DNA from: Sphaerotilus hippei
GTDB taxonomy: Bacteria > Pseudomonadota > Gammaproteobacteria > Burkholderiales > Burkholderiaceae_C
Assembly (NCBI RefSeq): GCF_003201595.1
Contig: NZ_QJJS01000003.1
Location: 291,075 to 355,074 of the forward strand
DNA length: 64,000 nucleotides
Direction of reading: 5' to 3'
Shown: positions 17,195 to 25,849 of the stretch, one piece after another
Position numbering within the stretch: the stretch's first letter is position 1
Layout of the letters: each line of letters opens with the position of its first letter
Notes under the pieces: model-generated
The model's database searches: none
Told to the model about the DNA's origin: nothing
The model's input: the letters and a program-made list of their open reading frames with translations, nothing else
Made by a program: the position numbers and the translations under genes

Positions 17195-18670
17195 ATGTCG
17201 AATCTCTCTGCAGTCATCAAATCCATCCAAGACGTCATGCGCCAGGACAGCGGCCTGGACGGCGACGCCCAGCGCATCTCGCAGCTCACCTGGCTGCTGT
17301 TCCTGAAGGTGTTCGACGCGCTCGAAGAAGAGCTGGAGCTGACCCGCGACGACTACCGCAGCCCGATCCCCGAGCGCATGCGCTGGCGGAACTGGGCGGC
17401 GGACGCCGAGGGGATCACGGGTGATGCGCTGTTGAGCTTCGTGGACAACGAGCTGTTCGTGACGCTGAAGAGCCTGAGCGCCGACCCGCAGCGCAACCCG
17501 CGTGGCTACGTGGTGCGCGGCGTGTTCGAGGATGCCTACAACTACATGAAGAGCGGGCAGTTGCTGCGGCAGGTGATCAACAAGCTCAACGCCATCGACT
17601 TCAACCGCCAGAGCGAGCGCCACCAGTTCAACGACCTGTACGAGAAGATCCTCAAGGACTTGCAGAGCGCGGGCAACGCGGGCGAGTTCTACACGCCGCG
17701 GGCGGTGACGCAGTTCATGGTGGACATGGTGGACCCGCGGCTGGGCGAGCGGGTGTTCGATCCGGCGACGGGCACGGGCGGCTTCCTCGTCTGCGCGATC
17801 GAGCACCTGCGGCGGCAGGTCCACAACACCGAGCAGGAGGCGGTGTTGCAGGCCAGCGTGCTGGGGGTGGAGAAGAAGCAGTTGCCGCACATGCTGTGCG
17901 TGACGAACCTGATGCTGCACGGGATCGAGGTGCCGAGTTCGGTCCGGCATGACAACACGCTGGCGCGTCCGCTGCGGGACTACGGGGCGGCGGACCGGGT
18001 GGATGTCGTGCTGACGAACCCGCCGTTCGGGGGCATCGAGGAGCCGGGGATCGAGCAGGGGTATCCGGCCGACGTGCGCACCAAGGAGACGGCGGACCTG
18101 TTCCTGGTGCTGATCCAGCATCTGCTGAAGCACAACGGGCGGGCGGCGCTGGTGCTGCCGGACGGGACGCTGTTCGGCGAGGGCGTGAAGTCGCGCATCA
18201 AGGAGCAACTGCTGACCGAGTGCAACCTGCACACCATCGTGCGGCTGCCGAACGGGGTGTTCGCGCCGTACACGGGGATCAAGACCAACCTGCTGTTCTT
18301 CACCAAGGGGGCGCCGACCCAGTCGATCTGGTACTACGAGCATCCCTATCCGGCGGGCGCGAAGAGCTACAACAAGACCAAGCCGATCCGGATCGAGGAG
18401 TTCGAGGCCGAGAAGGCGTGGTGGGGCAGCGAGGCGGACGGGTTCGCGGCGCGGGTGGAACACGAGCGGGCGTGGAAGGTGGACATCGCGGCGATCAAGG
18501 CGGCGGGCTGGAACCTCGACCAGAAGAACCCGCACGCGCCGGACGCGGTGAGCCATGACCCGGACCAGTTGCTGGCCGACTATGCGCGGCTGCAGGGCGA
18601 GGCGCAGGGGTTGCGGGATCGGCTCAAGGCGATCCTGGCGCAGTCGCTGGGAGGCGTGCAATGCGCATGA
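17195..18670 (+). CDS. hsdM: Type I DNA adenine methyltransferase HsdM
   Basis: This 491-residue protein has an N-terminal helical HsdM domain (residues 1-150) and an N6-adenine methylase core. Motif I reads FDPATGTGGFL near residue 187 and motif IV reads NPPFGG near residue 274. It methylates the target adenine to protect host DNA and forms the M2S core with HsdS. ATG 17195 matches the family start (MSNLSAVIKSIQDVMRQD). Its last 10 bases overlap the start of the DUF1016-type gene, so translation is likely coupled. Confidence 0.96.
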   Translation: MSNLSAVIKSIQDVMRQDSGLDGDAQRISQLTWLLFLKVFDALEEELELTRDDYRSPIPERMRWRNWAADAEGITGDALLSFVDNELFVTLKSLSADPQRNPRGYVVRGVFEDAYNYMKSGQLLRQVINKLNAIDFNRQSERHQFNDLYEKILKDLQSAGNAGEFYTPRAVTQFMVDMVDPRLGERVFDPATGTGGFLVCAIEHLRRQVHNTEQEAVLQASVLGVEKKQLPHMLCVTNLMLHGIEVPSSVRHDNTLARPLRDYGAADRVDVVLTNPPFGGIEEPGIEQGYPADVRTKETADLFLVLIQHLLKHNGRAALVLPDGTLFGEGVKSRIKEQLLTECNLHTIVRLPNGVFAPYTGIKTNLLFFTKGAPTQSIWYYEHPYPAGAKSYNKTKPIRIEEFEAEKAWWGSEADGFAARVEHERAWKVDIAAIKAAGWNLDQKNPHAPDAVSHDPDQLLADYARLQGEAQGLRDRLKAILAQSLGGVQCA

Positions 18671-19479
18671 ACAAAAAGAAAGCCACGGCGCCCGCGGACA
18701 AGACGGGCCTCGCCGCTGTCGAGGGCGATCCGGCGCAGGCACTCTACGCGCAAATCCAGGCGGTCCTGAGCCAGGCTCGGCAACAGGTGCGCCGCCAGAT
18801 CAACCAGGCCATGGTTCAGGCTTACTGGCAGGTCGGGCGCCTGATCGTGGAGCATGAACAGGCGGGGCAGTCGCGGGCCGCGTATGGCGAGCAGGTGCTG
18901 GCCCAATTGGCTGAACGGCTCTCGGCCGAGTTCGGCCCTGGGTTTGCCGTGCAGAGTCTGCGCAACTACCGCCAGCTCTATCTGACGCTGCCGGATGACG
19001 AGATTCGCTCCACGCCGTGGAGCGAATTGGGCTGGTCGCACCTGCGGGCGCTGATGCGCGTGGCCGATCCTGCCGCCCGGCAGTGGTACGCCCGCGAATC
19101 GGTCAGCCAGACCTGGAGCGTGGCGGCACTGAGCCGGCAGATCAGCACGCTGTACTACCAGCGCCTGCTGTCCAGCCAGGACCGTGCGGGTGTGGAGGCG
19201 GAAGCACAGGCGCTCATCCGCCGCGATGTCGGGCAGCTCGACATGTACGTGCGGGTATTCGACGAACGGGTGCGCCAGCCGGATGACCACCCGACCATCG
19301 GCCTGATCCTGTGCTCGGAGCGCAACGAGGCCGTGGCGCGCTATTCGCTGCTGGCCGAGGGTCGCCAGCTTTTTGCCAGCCGCTACCAGCCGTGGCTGCC
19401 CACGGAGGCGGAATTGCAGGCCGAACTGACCCGTGACCGTGCACGGATCGAACTCGCTCAACCGGAGGACCGGGCATGA
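18661..19479 (+). CDS. DUF1016/YhcG-type protein lacking its nuclease core
   Basis: This 272-residue protein is encoded between hsdM and hsdS. Residues 25-175 match the DUF1016 N-terminal domain (YWQVGRLIVEHEQAG, SLRNYRQLYLTLP). Residues 189-260 match only the final part of the C-terminal PD-(D/E)XK domain (GQLDMYVRVFDERVR, PTIGLILCSERNE, LFASRYQPWLPTEAEL). The roughly 100-residue middle that holds the catalytic FY-DLVFYN and VLIDLK motifs in relatives is absent, with the join near residues 177-189. The frame stays open, so this is an in-frame internal deletion, probably without nuclease activity. It overlaps hsdM by 10 bases and hsdS by 4, which keeps it in the operon. Confidence 0.8.
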   Translation: MRMNKKKATAPADKTGLAAVEGDPAQALYAQIQAVLSQARQQVRRQINQAMVQAYWQVGRLIVEHEQAGQSRAAYGEQVLAQLAERLSAEFGPGFAVQSLRNYRQLYLTLPDDEIRSTPWSELGWSHLRALMRVADPAARQWYARESVSQTWSVAALSRQISTLYYQRLLSSQDRAGVEAEAQALIRRDVGQLDMYVRVFDERVRQPDDHPTIGLILCSERNEAVARYSLLAEGRQLFASRYQPWLPTEAELQAELTRDRARIELAQPEDRA

Positions 19480-21164
19480 CGCCGTTGATCCCGCATTTCG
19501 ACCTGCTGGCCACCGCGCCCGGTGGCGTGGCGCGGCTGCGCGAGTTGATCCTGACGCTGGCGGTACAGGGCAAGCTGGTGCCGCAGGAGGCGGGGGATGA
19601 GCCGGCGAGTGTGTTGTTGCAGAGGATTCGGGCGGAGAAGGATCGGTTGATCGCTGCGGGGGAAATCAAGCGAGATAAGCCGATGGCTGAAATCTCTGAT
19701 GAGGAGTTGCCATTTGAAATTCCGACTGGCTGGACTTGGGCGCGCATACCTGCGCTGACATACAGCCTTGGACAAGGCGAGCCGAGCACTCCCTTTACGT
19801 ACATCGATGTAGCCGCGATCGAAAATATCAAGGGCGTGATCACGAATAATATTCAGGTCATACACCCTACGGACGCACCTTCTAGAGCCAGAAAGAATGT
19901 TGCTGTCGGCACAGTCTTGTACTCAACTATTCGCCCGTACCTCAAGAATATCGCCATCGTGGAGCAGGACTACCAACCCCGCCCGATTGCGAGCACTGCG
20001 TTCGCCACCATGCACCCGCATCAGGGCTTAATATCAAGGTATCTACTGACATATCTTAGAAGCAAGCCTTTCACAGATTTCGCAAATAGTAAATCTGTTG
20101 GCATTGCGTACCCCGCTATTAATGACGCAAATTTCTTTCAGGGTCTTATTGCACTTCCCCCAACTGCCGAACAATCCCGCATCGTCACCCGCGTCGAAGA
20201 ACTGATGCGCCTGTGCGATGCCCTCGAACAGCAGCGCCAGCTCGAAACCGCGCAGCACGTCAAACTGCTGAACACCCTGCTCGGCACGCTGACCGACTGC
20301 ACCTCGCCCGACGAACTCGCCGCGCACTGGCAGCGCGTCAGCGACCACTTCGACCTGCTGCTCGACCGCCCCGAAGCCGTGGACGCGCTGGAGCAAACCA
20401 TCCTGCAACTCGCCGTGCGCGGGCTGCTGGTGCCGCAAGACCCGGCGGACGAGCAGGCGAGTGTGTTGTTGCAGAGGATTCGGGCGGAGAAGGATCGGCT
20501 GATTGCGGCGGGGGAAATCAAGAGGGATAAGCCATTAACCGCAATTACGGATGAAGAAAAACCGTTTGCGCTGCAAGAGCCCTGGGCGTGGGTGCGGGTC
20601 GGTGACCTTGTAGAGATGTTGAATGGCTACGCATTCAAGAGCGAGTGGTTTAAAAATATCGGGACTCGGCTTTTACGAAATGTGAACATCAGTCATGGGC
20701 ACATAGACTGGTCGCAACCCGCGTTTGTCGATTCATCGACGGCAGATGCTTTTTCATCGTTTGCCCTCAAAGCAGGCGACATCGTGCTATCTCTTGATCG
20801 CCCCATAATTTCAACTGGCCTGAAATATGCGATCGTGAAAGCAAGTGATTTGCCATGTCTTCTTCTACAACGAGTTGCCAGGCTGTCCCCTTATGCGGCC
20901 GGCATGTCTGCTGATTTCTTTGTGCTTTGGCTGCAGTCAGATTTATTCATGCGGACAATTGATCCCGGACGCAGCAACGGTGTGCCACATATTTCAACAA
21001 AGCAGGTGGCGAATTTGGTGATTGGCTTGCCGCCACTCGCCGAACAAGCCCGCATCGTCGCCCGCGTCACCCAACTCCGCAGCCTCTGCGCCGACCTGCG
21101 TCAGCGCCTGTCAGCTCGCCAGAGCACGCAAAGTCGTCTGGGCGAGGCTCTGGTAGAGGTTTGA
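19476..21164 (+). CDS. hsdS: Type I restriction-modification specificity subunit HsdS
   Basis: This 562-residue protein has two target-recognition domains (residues of about 75-230 and 360-530). Each is followed by the conserved helix starting L-P-P-x-A-E-Q (LPPTAEQSRIV and LPPLAEQARIV). Each half is also preceded by the repeated segment ASVLLQRIRAEKDRLIAAGE. HsdS reads a bipartite DNA sequence, one half-site per domain. The DNA encoding both recognition domains is clearly richer in A/T than its surroundings, which suggests exchange with foreign alleles. The start ATGA overlaps the preceding stop. The target sequence cannot be predicted from the sequence alone. Confidence 0.95.
   Translation: MTPLIPHFDLLATAPGGVARLRELILTLAVQGKLVPQEAGDEPASVLLQRIRAEKDRLIAAGEIKRDKPMAEISDEELPFEIPTGWTWARIPALTYSLGQGEPSTPFTYIDVAAIENIKGVITNNIQVIHPTDAPSRARKNVAVGTVLYSTIRPYLKNIAIVEQDYQPRPIASTAFATMHPHQGLISRYLLTYLRSKPFTDFANSKSVGIAYPAINDANFFQGLIALPPTAEQSRIVTRVEELMRLCDALEQQRQLETAQHVKLLNTLLGTLTDCTSPDELAAHWQRVSDHFDLLLDRPEAVDALEQTILQLAVRGLLVPQDPADEQASVLLQRIRAEKDRLIAAGEIKRDKPLTAITDEEKPFALQEPWAWVRVGDLVEMLNGYAFKSEWFKNIGTRLLRNVNISHGHIDWSQPAFVDSSTADAFSSFALKAGDIVLSLDRPIISTGLKYAIVKASDLPCLLLQRVARLSPYAAGMSADFFVLWLQSDLFMRTIDPGRSNGVPHISTKQVANLVIGLPPLAEQARIVARVTQLRSLCADLRQRLSARQSTQSRLGEALVEV
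19605..19681 (+). repeat. hsdS internal direct repeat, copy 1
   Basis: This 77-bp segment matches 20457-20533 with five mismatches, and the first 42 bases are identical. It lies just before the first recognition domain. Confidence 0.92.
20457..20533 (+). repeat. hsdS internal direct repeat, copy 2
   Basis: This is the second copy of the 77-bp repeat, 852 bp after the first and just before the second recognition domain. Recombination between copies could delete or swap a recognition domain. Confidence 0.92.
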
Positions 21165-21291
21165 ATCCGCCCTCCATCAACGCGGCGACTGACCTTCGTC
21201 ATGCCGACACAAAAAGACATGCACGCGCCATGGCCGCGCAGCAGGTCCGGCGCCAGAATCAGGGTAAACACCAACTGAACTGGAGCTCGCC

Positions 21292-21786
21292 ATGAACCTG
21301 CAACGCCAATGGGTGACCCCGCTGACCATCGGTGCCTTCGTGCTGATGGCGGTGACCGGCGTCCTGATGTTCTTCCACCTCGACCGCGGCCTGAACAAGC
21401 TGGCGCACGAGTGGCTGGGCTGGGTCATGGTGGTCGGGGTGGTGCTGCACTCGGTGGTGAACTGGGGCGCCCTCGTGCGCCACTTCCGGCAGACCACCGG
21501 CCGGGTGCTGATCGGCGTGTTCGTGCTGGTGCTGGGGCTGTCGTTCTTCGCCGGTGCGGGCCAGGGCGGCGAGCCGCCGTTTGCCGCGCCGGTGCATGCG
21601 CTGGCCCGCGTGCCGCTGTCGACGCTGGCGCAGGTGGGCGGGCTGACCAGCGAGCAGCTGCGCGCCCGGCTGCAGGCCGCCGGCGTCACCGCGGCCACCG
21701 AGCAGCAAAGCCTGGAGGCGCTGATCGGTGCGGACCTGCGCCGGCAGGTGCAGGTGCTGGGGGCGGTGCTGAAGAAGGCGCCCTGA
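21292..21786 (+). CDS. DUF4405-type membrane protein
   Basis: This 164-residue protein has three hydrophobic segments (residues of about 8-28, 40-60 and 70-87), with histidines at the helix ends (FHLDRGLNKLAHEW, VVLHSVVNW) as in cytochrome-b561-like DUF4405 proteins, which may hold heme. Residues 90-164 form a soluble tail predicted to be helical. GGAG lies 8 bases before the ATG. It is not obviously part of an operon; serB follows after 159 bp. The function is unknown. Confidence 0.65.
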   Translation: MNLQRQWVTPLTIGAFVLMAVTGVLMFFHLDRGLNKLAHEWLGWVMVVGVVLHSVVNWGALVRHFRQTTGRVLIGVFVLVLGLSFFAGAGQGGEPPFAAPVHALARVPLSTLAQVGGLTSEQLRARLQAAGVTAATEQQSLEALIGADLRRQVQVLGAVLKKAP

Positions 21787-21870
21787 ACGGACCTCGGGCG
21801 AAGACACGGACACAGGCACGAACACGGGCAGGCGCAGGGGCACAGCGGTTACGATCACGCGCCTGAACGG

Positions 21871-21887
21871 CGCCGCAGCCTGCGGCG
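21871..21887 (+). promoter_or_regulatory. Hairpin in the serB leader
   Basis: CGCCGCA-GCC-TGCGGCG is a perfect 7-bp stem with a 3-base loop, about 60 bp before serB. A TACGAT box at 21850-21855 could be a -10 element just upstream. No T-tract follows, so its role is open. Confidence 0.35.
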
Positions 21888-21945
21888 ATGGCGCCGGCCT
21901 CACCCTGCTGACACCGGCGCCGCCGGTGCGCCTGACCTGCTACTG

Positions 21946-22659
21946 ATGCACATGACCCGAGAAATTGCACCCGGCCTGGTGGTCCAGGGCTGGACCCCTC
22001 CCCTGGCACTCGCCGACTTCCGGCTGATCGCGTTCGACATGGACTCGACGCTGATCAACATCGAATGCATCGACGAGATCGCCGATGCCGCCGGCCGCAA
22101 GGCGGAGGTCGCCGCGATCACCGAGGCGGCGATGCGCGGCGAGATCACCGATTTCAAGGACAGCCTGCGCCGCCGCGTGGCGCTGCTGCGGGGCGTGCCG
22201 GCCAGCGCGCTCGAGGCGGTCTTCCGGGAGCGCCTGCAGCTCAACCCGGGTGCCGAGGCGCTGGTGCAGGCCTGCCGGGCGGCGGGCCTGAAGACGCTGC
22301 TGGTGTCGGGCGGCTTCACCTATTTCGCCGATCGGGTGCAGGGCCTGCTGCAGCTCGACCACACCCGCAGCAACATCCTGGAGATCGTCGACGGCGTGCT
22401 GACCGGCGGGCTGGTCGAGCAGGACTGGGGCGACATCTGCGACGGCGCCGAGAAGCGCCGCACGCTGCTGGCGACCTGCGAGGCGATCGGCTGCCGGCCC
22501 GAGCAGGCCATCGCGGTGGGCGACGGCGCCAACGACCTGCCGATGATGGAGGCCGCCGGCCTGTCGGTGGCCTACCACGCCAAGCCGCGGGTGCGTGAGC
22601 AGGCGATGGTGGCGATCAACGAGGGCGGCCTGGACCGCCTGCTCGAGCTGCTGCGCTGA
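21946..22659 (+). CDS. serB: Phosphoserine phosphatase
   Basis: This 237-residue HAD-family protein performs the last step of serine biosynthesis, phosphoserine to serine. Motif I is FDMDSTLINIE near residue 30, with the nucleophile aspartate and the SerB-specific ECIDEIA continuation. Motif II is VSGGFTYF near residue 121, and motif III/IV is GDGANDLPMM near residue 188. It is the short form without an N-terminal ACT domain. An in-frame ATG six bases downstream is an alternative start. It converges on the HDOD gene with only 24 bp between stops. Confidence 0.94.
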   Translation: MHMTREIAPGLVVQGWTPPLALADFRLIAFDMDSTLINIECIDEIADAAGRKAEVAAITEAAMRGEITDFKDSLRRRVALLRGVPASALEAVFRERLQLNPGAEALVQACRAAGLKTLLVSGGFTYFADRVQGLLQLDHTRSNILEIVDGVLTGGLVEQDWGDICDGAEKRRTLLATCEAIGCRPEQAIAVGDGANDLPMMEAAGLSVAYHAKPRVREQAMVAINEGGLDRLLELLR

Positions 22660-22683
22660 GCCGGCGGCACGGCCGCCGCGGAC

Positions 22684-23559
22684 TCAGAAGCTGAGCTCGA
22701 GCTGGCTGTAGACCTCGTCGGCCCAGGCGTCGAACTCGTCGGGCGTCAGGCCCAGCACCCGCAGGGCCTGGTCGCCTCCGCGCTGCCATTCGGCGTGGCG
22801 GTTCAGCCCGGTGTGGCACTGGATGATGCGGTCGGCCACCAGGCCGAGCGCCACCAGCAGCTTCAGGCGCGGGGCCACCGGCGCGACGAAGACGCGGTAG
22901 TCGTGGTGCACGCTGACCGCCTCGACCACCTCGCTGTCGATGCCCCAGCTGTGGGCCAGCGCGGCGCCGACGGCGGCATGGTCGGTGCCATGGCGCCCGC
23001 GCTCGACGTCGGTGAACGGGCGGCGGCCCAGGTTGGCCTCGGCCAGCGTGACCTGGTAGCTCGGCGTGGTGCAGTGCTGCATCAGCAGCGGGATGCCGAC
23101 GTCGCAGAACAGGCCGAAGGTGTGGGCGACGTCGGGCTCGATCTCGCCATGGCGCTGCGCCAGCCAGCTGGTGACCATGCCACGCTTGCTCGCCACGTCC
23201 CAGAAGCGCTCGAAGGTGGGGCCGCGCCCGGACCAGACCTGGCGCATGACGTGATCGGTGAGGATGCTGATGCAGCGCTGGGCCCCCAGCCGCTCGAAGA
23301 CCAGCCGCAGCGTGCCGGCCGGCCGCAGCAGGCCGGCCAGCGGGGTGTTGGCGGTGCGCATCAGCGCCGAGGCGATCGCCACGTCGCCCGCGGCCAGCTG
23401 CACCAGCACGTCGGTACGGGGTCGGGCGCGGGCCAGCTCTCCGCGCAACTGCACCAGCAGGCCCGGCTGAGGCGGCACGTCGTAGCCCTCGATCAGGGCT
23501 TCGAGGCGATGCACATCCTGCGTGCGTGCGAGCAGTTCGGTCACCAGAGGTGCATTCAT
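22684..23559 (-). CDS. HDOD-domain signalling protein
   Basis: This 291-residue protein carries an HDOD domain over most of its length. This is a metal-independent relative of the HD superfamily used in bacterial signalling and second-messenger networks. Visible landmarks are LAAGDVAIASALMRTANTPLAG near residue 65, FGLFCDVGIPLL near residue 150, and AHSWGIDSEVVEAVSVHHDY near residue 205. The start at 23559 (MNAPLVTEL) has CGGAA nine bases upstream; 23568 is an alternative. It lies downstream of rraA on the same strand with a 109-bp gap. The partner is unknown. Confidence 0.8.
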   Translation of the reverse strand: MNAPLVTELLARTQDVHRLEALIEGYDVPPQPGLLVQLRGELARARPRTDVLVQLAAGDVAIASALMRTANTPLAGLLRPAGTLRLVFERLGAQRCISILTDHVMRQVWSGRGPTFERFWDVASKRGMVTSWLAQRHGEIEPDVAHTFGLFCDVGIPLLMQHCTTPSYQVTLAEANLGRRPFTDVERGRHGTDHAAVGAALAHSWGIDSEVVEAVSVHHDYRVFVAPVAPRLKLLVALGLVADRIIQCHTGLNRHAEWQRGGDQALRVLGLTPDEFDAWADEVYSQLELSF

Positions 23560-23667
23560 GTGGGGCATTCCGTTCACGCGACAGCACGGAACAGCCGGTT
23601 GCTGTCGCGCCTGCATGGTTTTATCGACCGGAGCCTGCCCGGATGTACCCCTGTCGCGCGACTTTTT

Positions 23668-24195
23668 TCAGGCGCGGCGATCCATGACGACGATGCCGTC
23701 CTCGTCGGCGTAGAGCCAGTCGCCCGGGCGGACCCAGACGCCCTGGATCTGCACCGCCAGATCACGCTGGCCGGGCTGGCGGCGCTCGGTGGGCAGCGGC
23801 ATCAGCGCCAGCGCCCGGATGCCGGTCTGGCTGACGGCCAGCTCGGCCGCGTCCCGCACGCAGCCGTCGACCACGACGCCGGCCCAGCCGTTGCGGGCCG
23901 CCGCGGCACCGAGGTTGCCGCCCAGCAGCGCCCGGCGCAGCGAGCCGCCGCCGTCGACCACCAGCACCTGGGCCACCGGCCCCTGCGGCGTCTGCAGGCG
24001 GCCATCGCTCTCGACCAGCTGCTTGACCACCGTGTTGTCCTCGTGGCATTTCACCGTGACCACCGGGCCGGCGAACTTGCGCACCGCGCCGTAGTCGCGG
24101 AACACCGGCGCCAGCACCCGGAAACTGCCGTCGGTGACGCCCTTGTGGAGGTCACAGAGGTCGCAGGTCGCAAAATCGGTCAGGGCCATGGTCAT
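23668..24195 (-). CDS. rraA: Regulator of ribonuclease E activity A
   Basis: This 175-residue protein is full length. RraA forms a ring that binds RNase E and lowers its activity; related proteins are class II aldolases. Conserved segments are TCDLCD near residue 10, VDGGGSLRRALLGGNLG near residue 80, and GVVVDGCVRDAAEL near residue 105. GGAG lies 5 bases before the ATG. It is divergent from the first Roadblock-like gene across 138 bp. Without the rest of the genome, a 4-hydroxy-4-methyl-2-oxoglutarate aldolase role cannot be fully excluded. Confidence 0.88.
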   Translation of the reverse strand: MTMALTDFATCDLCDLHKGVTDGSFRVLAPVFRDYGAVRKFAGPVVTVKCHEDNTVVKQLVESDGRLQTPQGPVAQVLVVDGGGSLRRALLGGNLGAAAARNGWAGVVVDGCVRDAAELAVSQTGIRALALMPLPTERRQPGQRDLAVQIQGVWVRPGDWLYADEDGIVVMDRRA

Positions 24196-24333
24196 GTCGC
24201 TCCATCGTTTCGTCGTTCGGAAAAAAGGAGTATCGCGATCATTGCCGCATCCGTGCTGACAAGTCCGGCGCGCGTTATGCTCGGTCACCCCGATCGATCC
24301 ACCCCCCGCGGCTCCACCTCGAGGGCACCCCCC

Positions 24334-25785
24334 ATGCTCAAGAGCCTCTTCGGCGACCTCTACCCCTCCCGCTCGCAACCCATCCGGCGCTCCGGCGAGA
24401 CGGACTTCGTGGCCACCGCCATCCTCGAGCACGTCAGCGGGGAGATGAACGAGGCCGGGCAGATCGTCGACCGGCACGAGCAGGACCTGTTCGTCATCGG
24501 CTCGGCCGCGCAGGCCATGCGGGCGCACTACACCAGCGTCCAGGAGAACGTCGATCCCACCCAGCGCAACATCACGCTGCTGGACCCGACCCGCATGTGG
24601 GCCGGTGCGGTGGTGCGGGCGCTGTCGGACGCCAGCGGCCAGCCGATCGAGCGCCTGCACCTGCGTGAACAGGCCTCGCTGGCCACGCTGGCGATGATCG
24701 AGCGCACGACGCTGTCGCGGCGCCAGGAAGAGACGCTGAAGGTCTACCACGCCGACGTGCGCACCCCGGGCAGCGACGGCCTGGCCATCCCGATGGCGCT
24801 GATGGAGCGCTCGGACCTGGCGGTCATCCTGATCGGGCCGCTGTCGCCCACCGCCATCGACCAGCTGCTGGCGTCGGTGCTGAACGCCTGCCGCTCGACG
24901 ACCTGGCGCTGCCCGCACCTGCTGTTCATGCTGCCGGTGGGCGCACTGTGGATCGCCAGCAAGGTCAGCGCCCTGCCCTGGCCCGCGAGCATGCAGGTCG
25001 ACAGCCTGTGCGAGCCGCTGACCAGCGCCAGCACGGTCTGGAACAAGCTGCTGGCGCACTGGGCCCGGCTCAAGACCCGCCCGACCGCCGAGCGGGGCCG
25101 GACCCTGGCCGGCACCGCCACGACCACCACGACCAACACCCCCGCGACCCCGACCGCCGCGGACGGCTTCTTCCGGCTGCCCCCGGCCCCGACACGCGGT
25201 CCGGGCGTGATGCAGGGTCTGGCGGCCGACACCGGCTTCGGGCCGATGCAGACGCTGCCGGCCACCACCGGCCACACCCAGTTCGGCACGCTGCCGGCCG
25301 AGACCGCGGGCAGCGCCATCACGCCGATGCGGCTGCACCTGCCCGCCGTGGCGCCGGAAGCCCCGGCCGACCCCGGCGTGTCGGCCAGCCGCTTCGACCT
25401 GCTCAGGACCCCGCCGGAGCGCCGCCAGGCCGAGGCGATCCTGAACTCGCTCGCCCACCTCGACGGCGTGATCTTCACCGCGCTGGTCGAGCTCGACACC
25501 GGCCTGGTGCTGGCGAGCAACACCCGGGGGCCGGACGTCGACCGGGCCGCCGCGGCCGCCTCGGACGTGCTGCGCGCGCACGCCAACTCGCTGCGCCTGA
25601 TGGGCCACCCCCGACCGGGCGATCCGGTCGACGAGGTGCTGGTCACCGCCGGCAGCCGCTACCACATCATCCGCACGCTGCAGGCCCACCCCAGCCATTT
25701 CCTGCTGGCCGTGCTCGACAAGCTGCGCAGCAACCTGGCGATGACGCGCTTTCGCGTGATGGAAGCGCAGCAGCAGTTCAGCTGA
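24334..25785 (+). CDS. Two-domain protein with Roadblock/LC7-like C-terminus (paralogue A)
   Basis: This 483-residue protein is not assigned to a named family. Residues 52-245 form an alpha/beta domain with SGQPIERLHLREQ near 101 and MERSDLAVILIGPLSP near 157. Residues 246-360 are a Pro/Thr/Ala-rich linker. Residues 365-476 (HLDGVIFTALVELDTG, then VDEVLVTAGSRYHIIRTL) resemble a Roadblock/LC7 domain, a fold that in bacteria often dimerises and regulates small GTPases. Two further genes in the window encode the same architecture (25850-27019 and 30401-31684). No signal peptide or membrane segment is evident. The start at 24334 gives MLKSLFGDL; the frame is open upstream. Confidence 0.6.
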   Translation: MLKSLFGDLYPSRSQPIRRSGETDFVATAILEHVSGEMNEAGQIVDRHEQDLFVIGSAAQAMRAHYTSVQENVDPTQRNITLLDPTRMWAGAVVRALSDASGQPIERLHLREQASLATLAMIERTTLSRRQEETLKVYHADVRTPGSDGLAIPMALMERSDLAVILIGPLSPTAIDQLLASVLNACRSTTWRCPHLLFMLPVGALWIASKVSALPWPASMQVDSLCEPLTSASTVWNKLLAHWARLKTRPTAERGRTLAGTATTTTTNTPATPTAADGFFRLPPAPTRGPGVMQGLAADTGFGPMQTLPATTGHTQFGTLPAETAGSAITPMRLHLPAVAPEAPADPGVSASRFDLLRTPPERRQAEAILNSLAHLDGVIFTALVELDTGLVLASNTRGPDVDRAAAAASDVLRAHANSLRLMGHPRPGDPVDEVLVTAGSRYHIIRTLQAHPSHFLLAVLDKLRSNLAMTRFRVMEAQQQFS

Positions 25786-25849
25786 TCCGGACAGGATTGC
25801 GCTTATCCTAGGCGGATCACGTCAGCGTGTGCTGCCGCTCCACCCGCCC

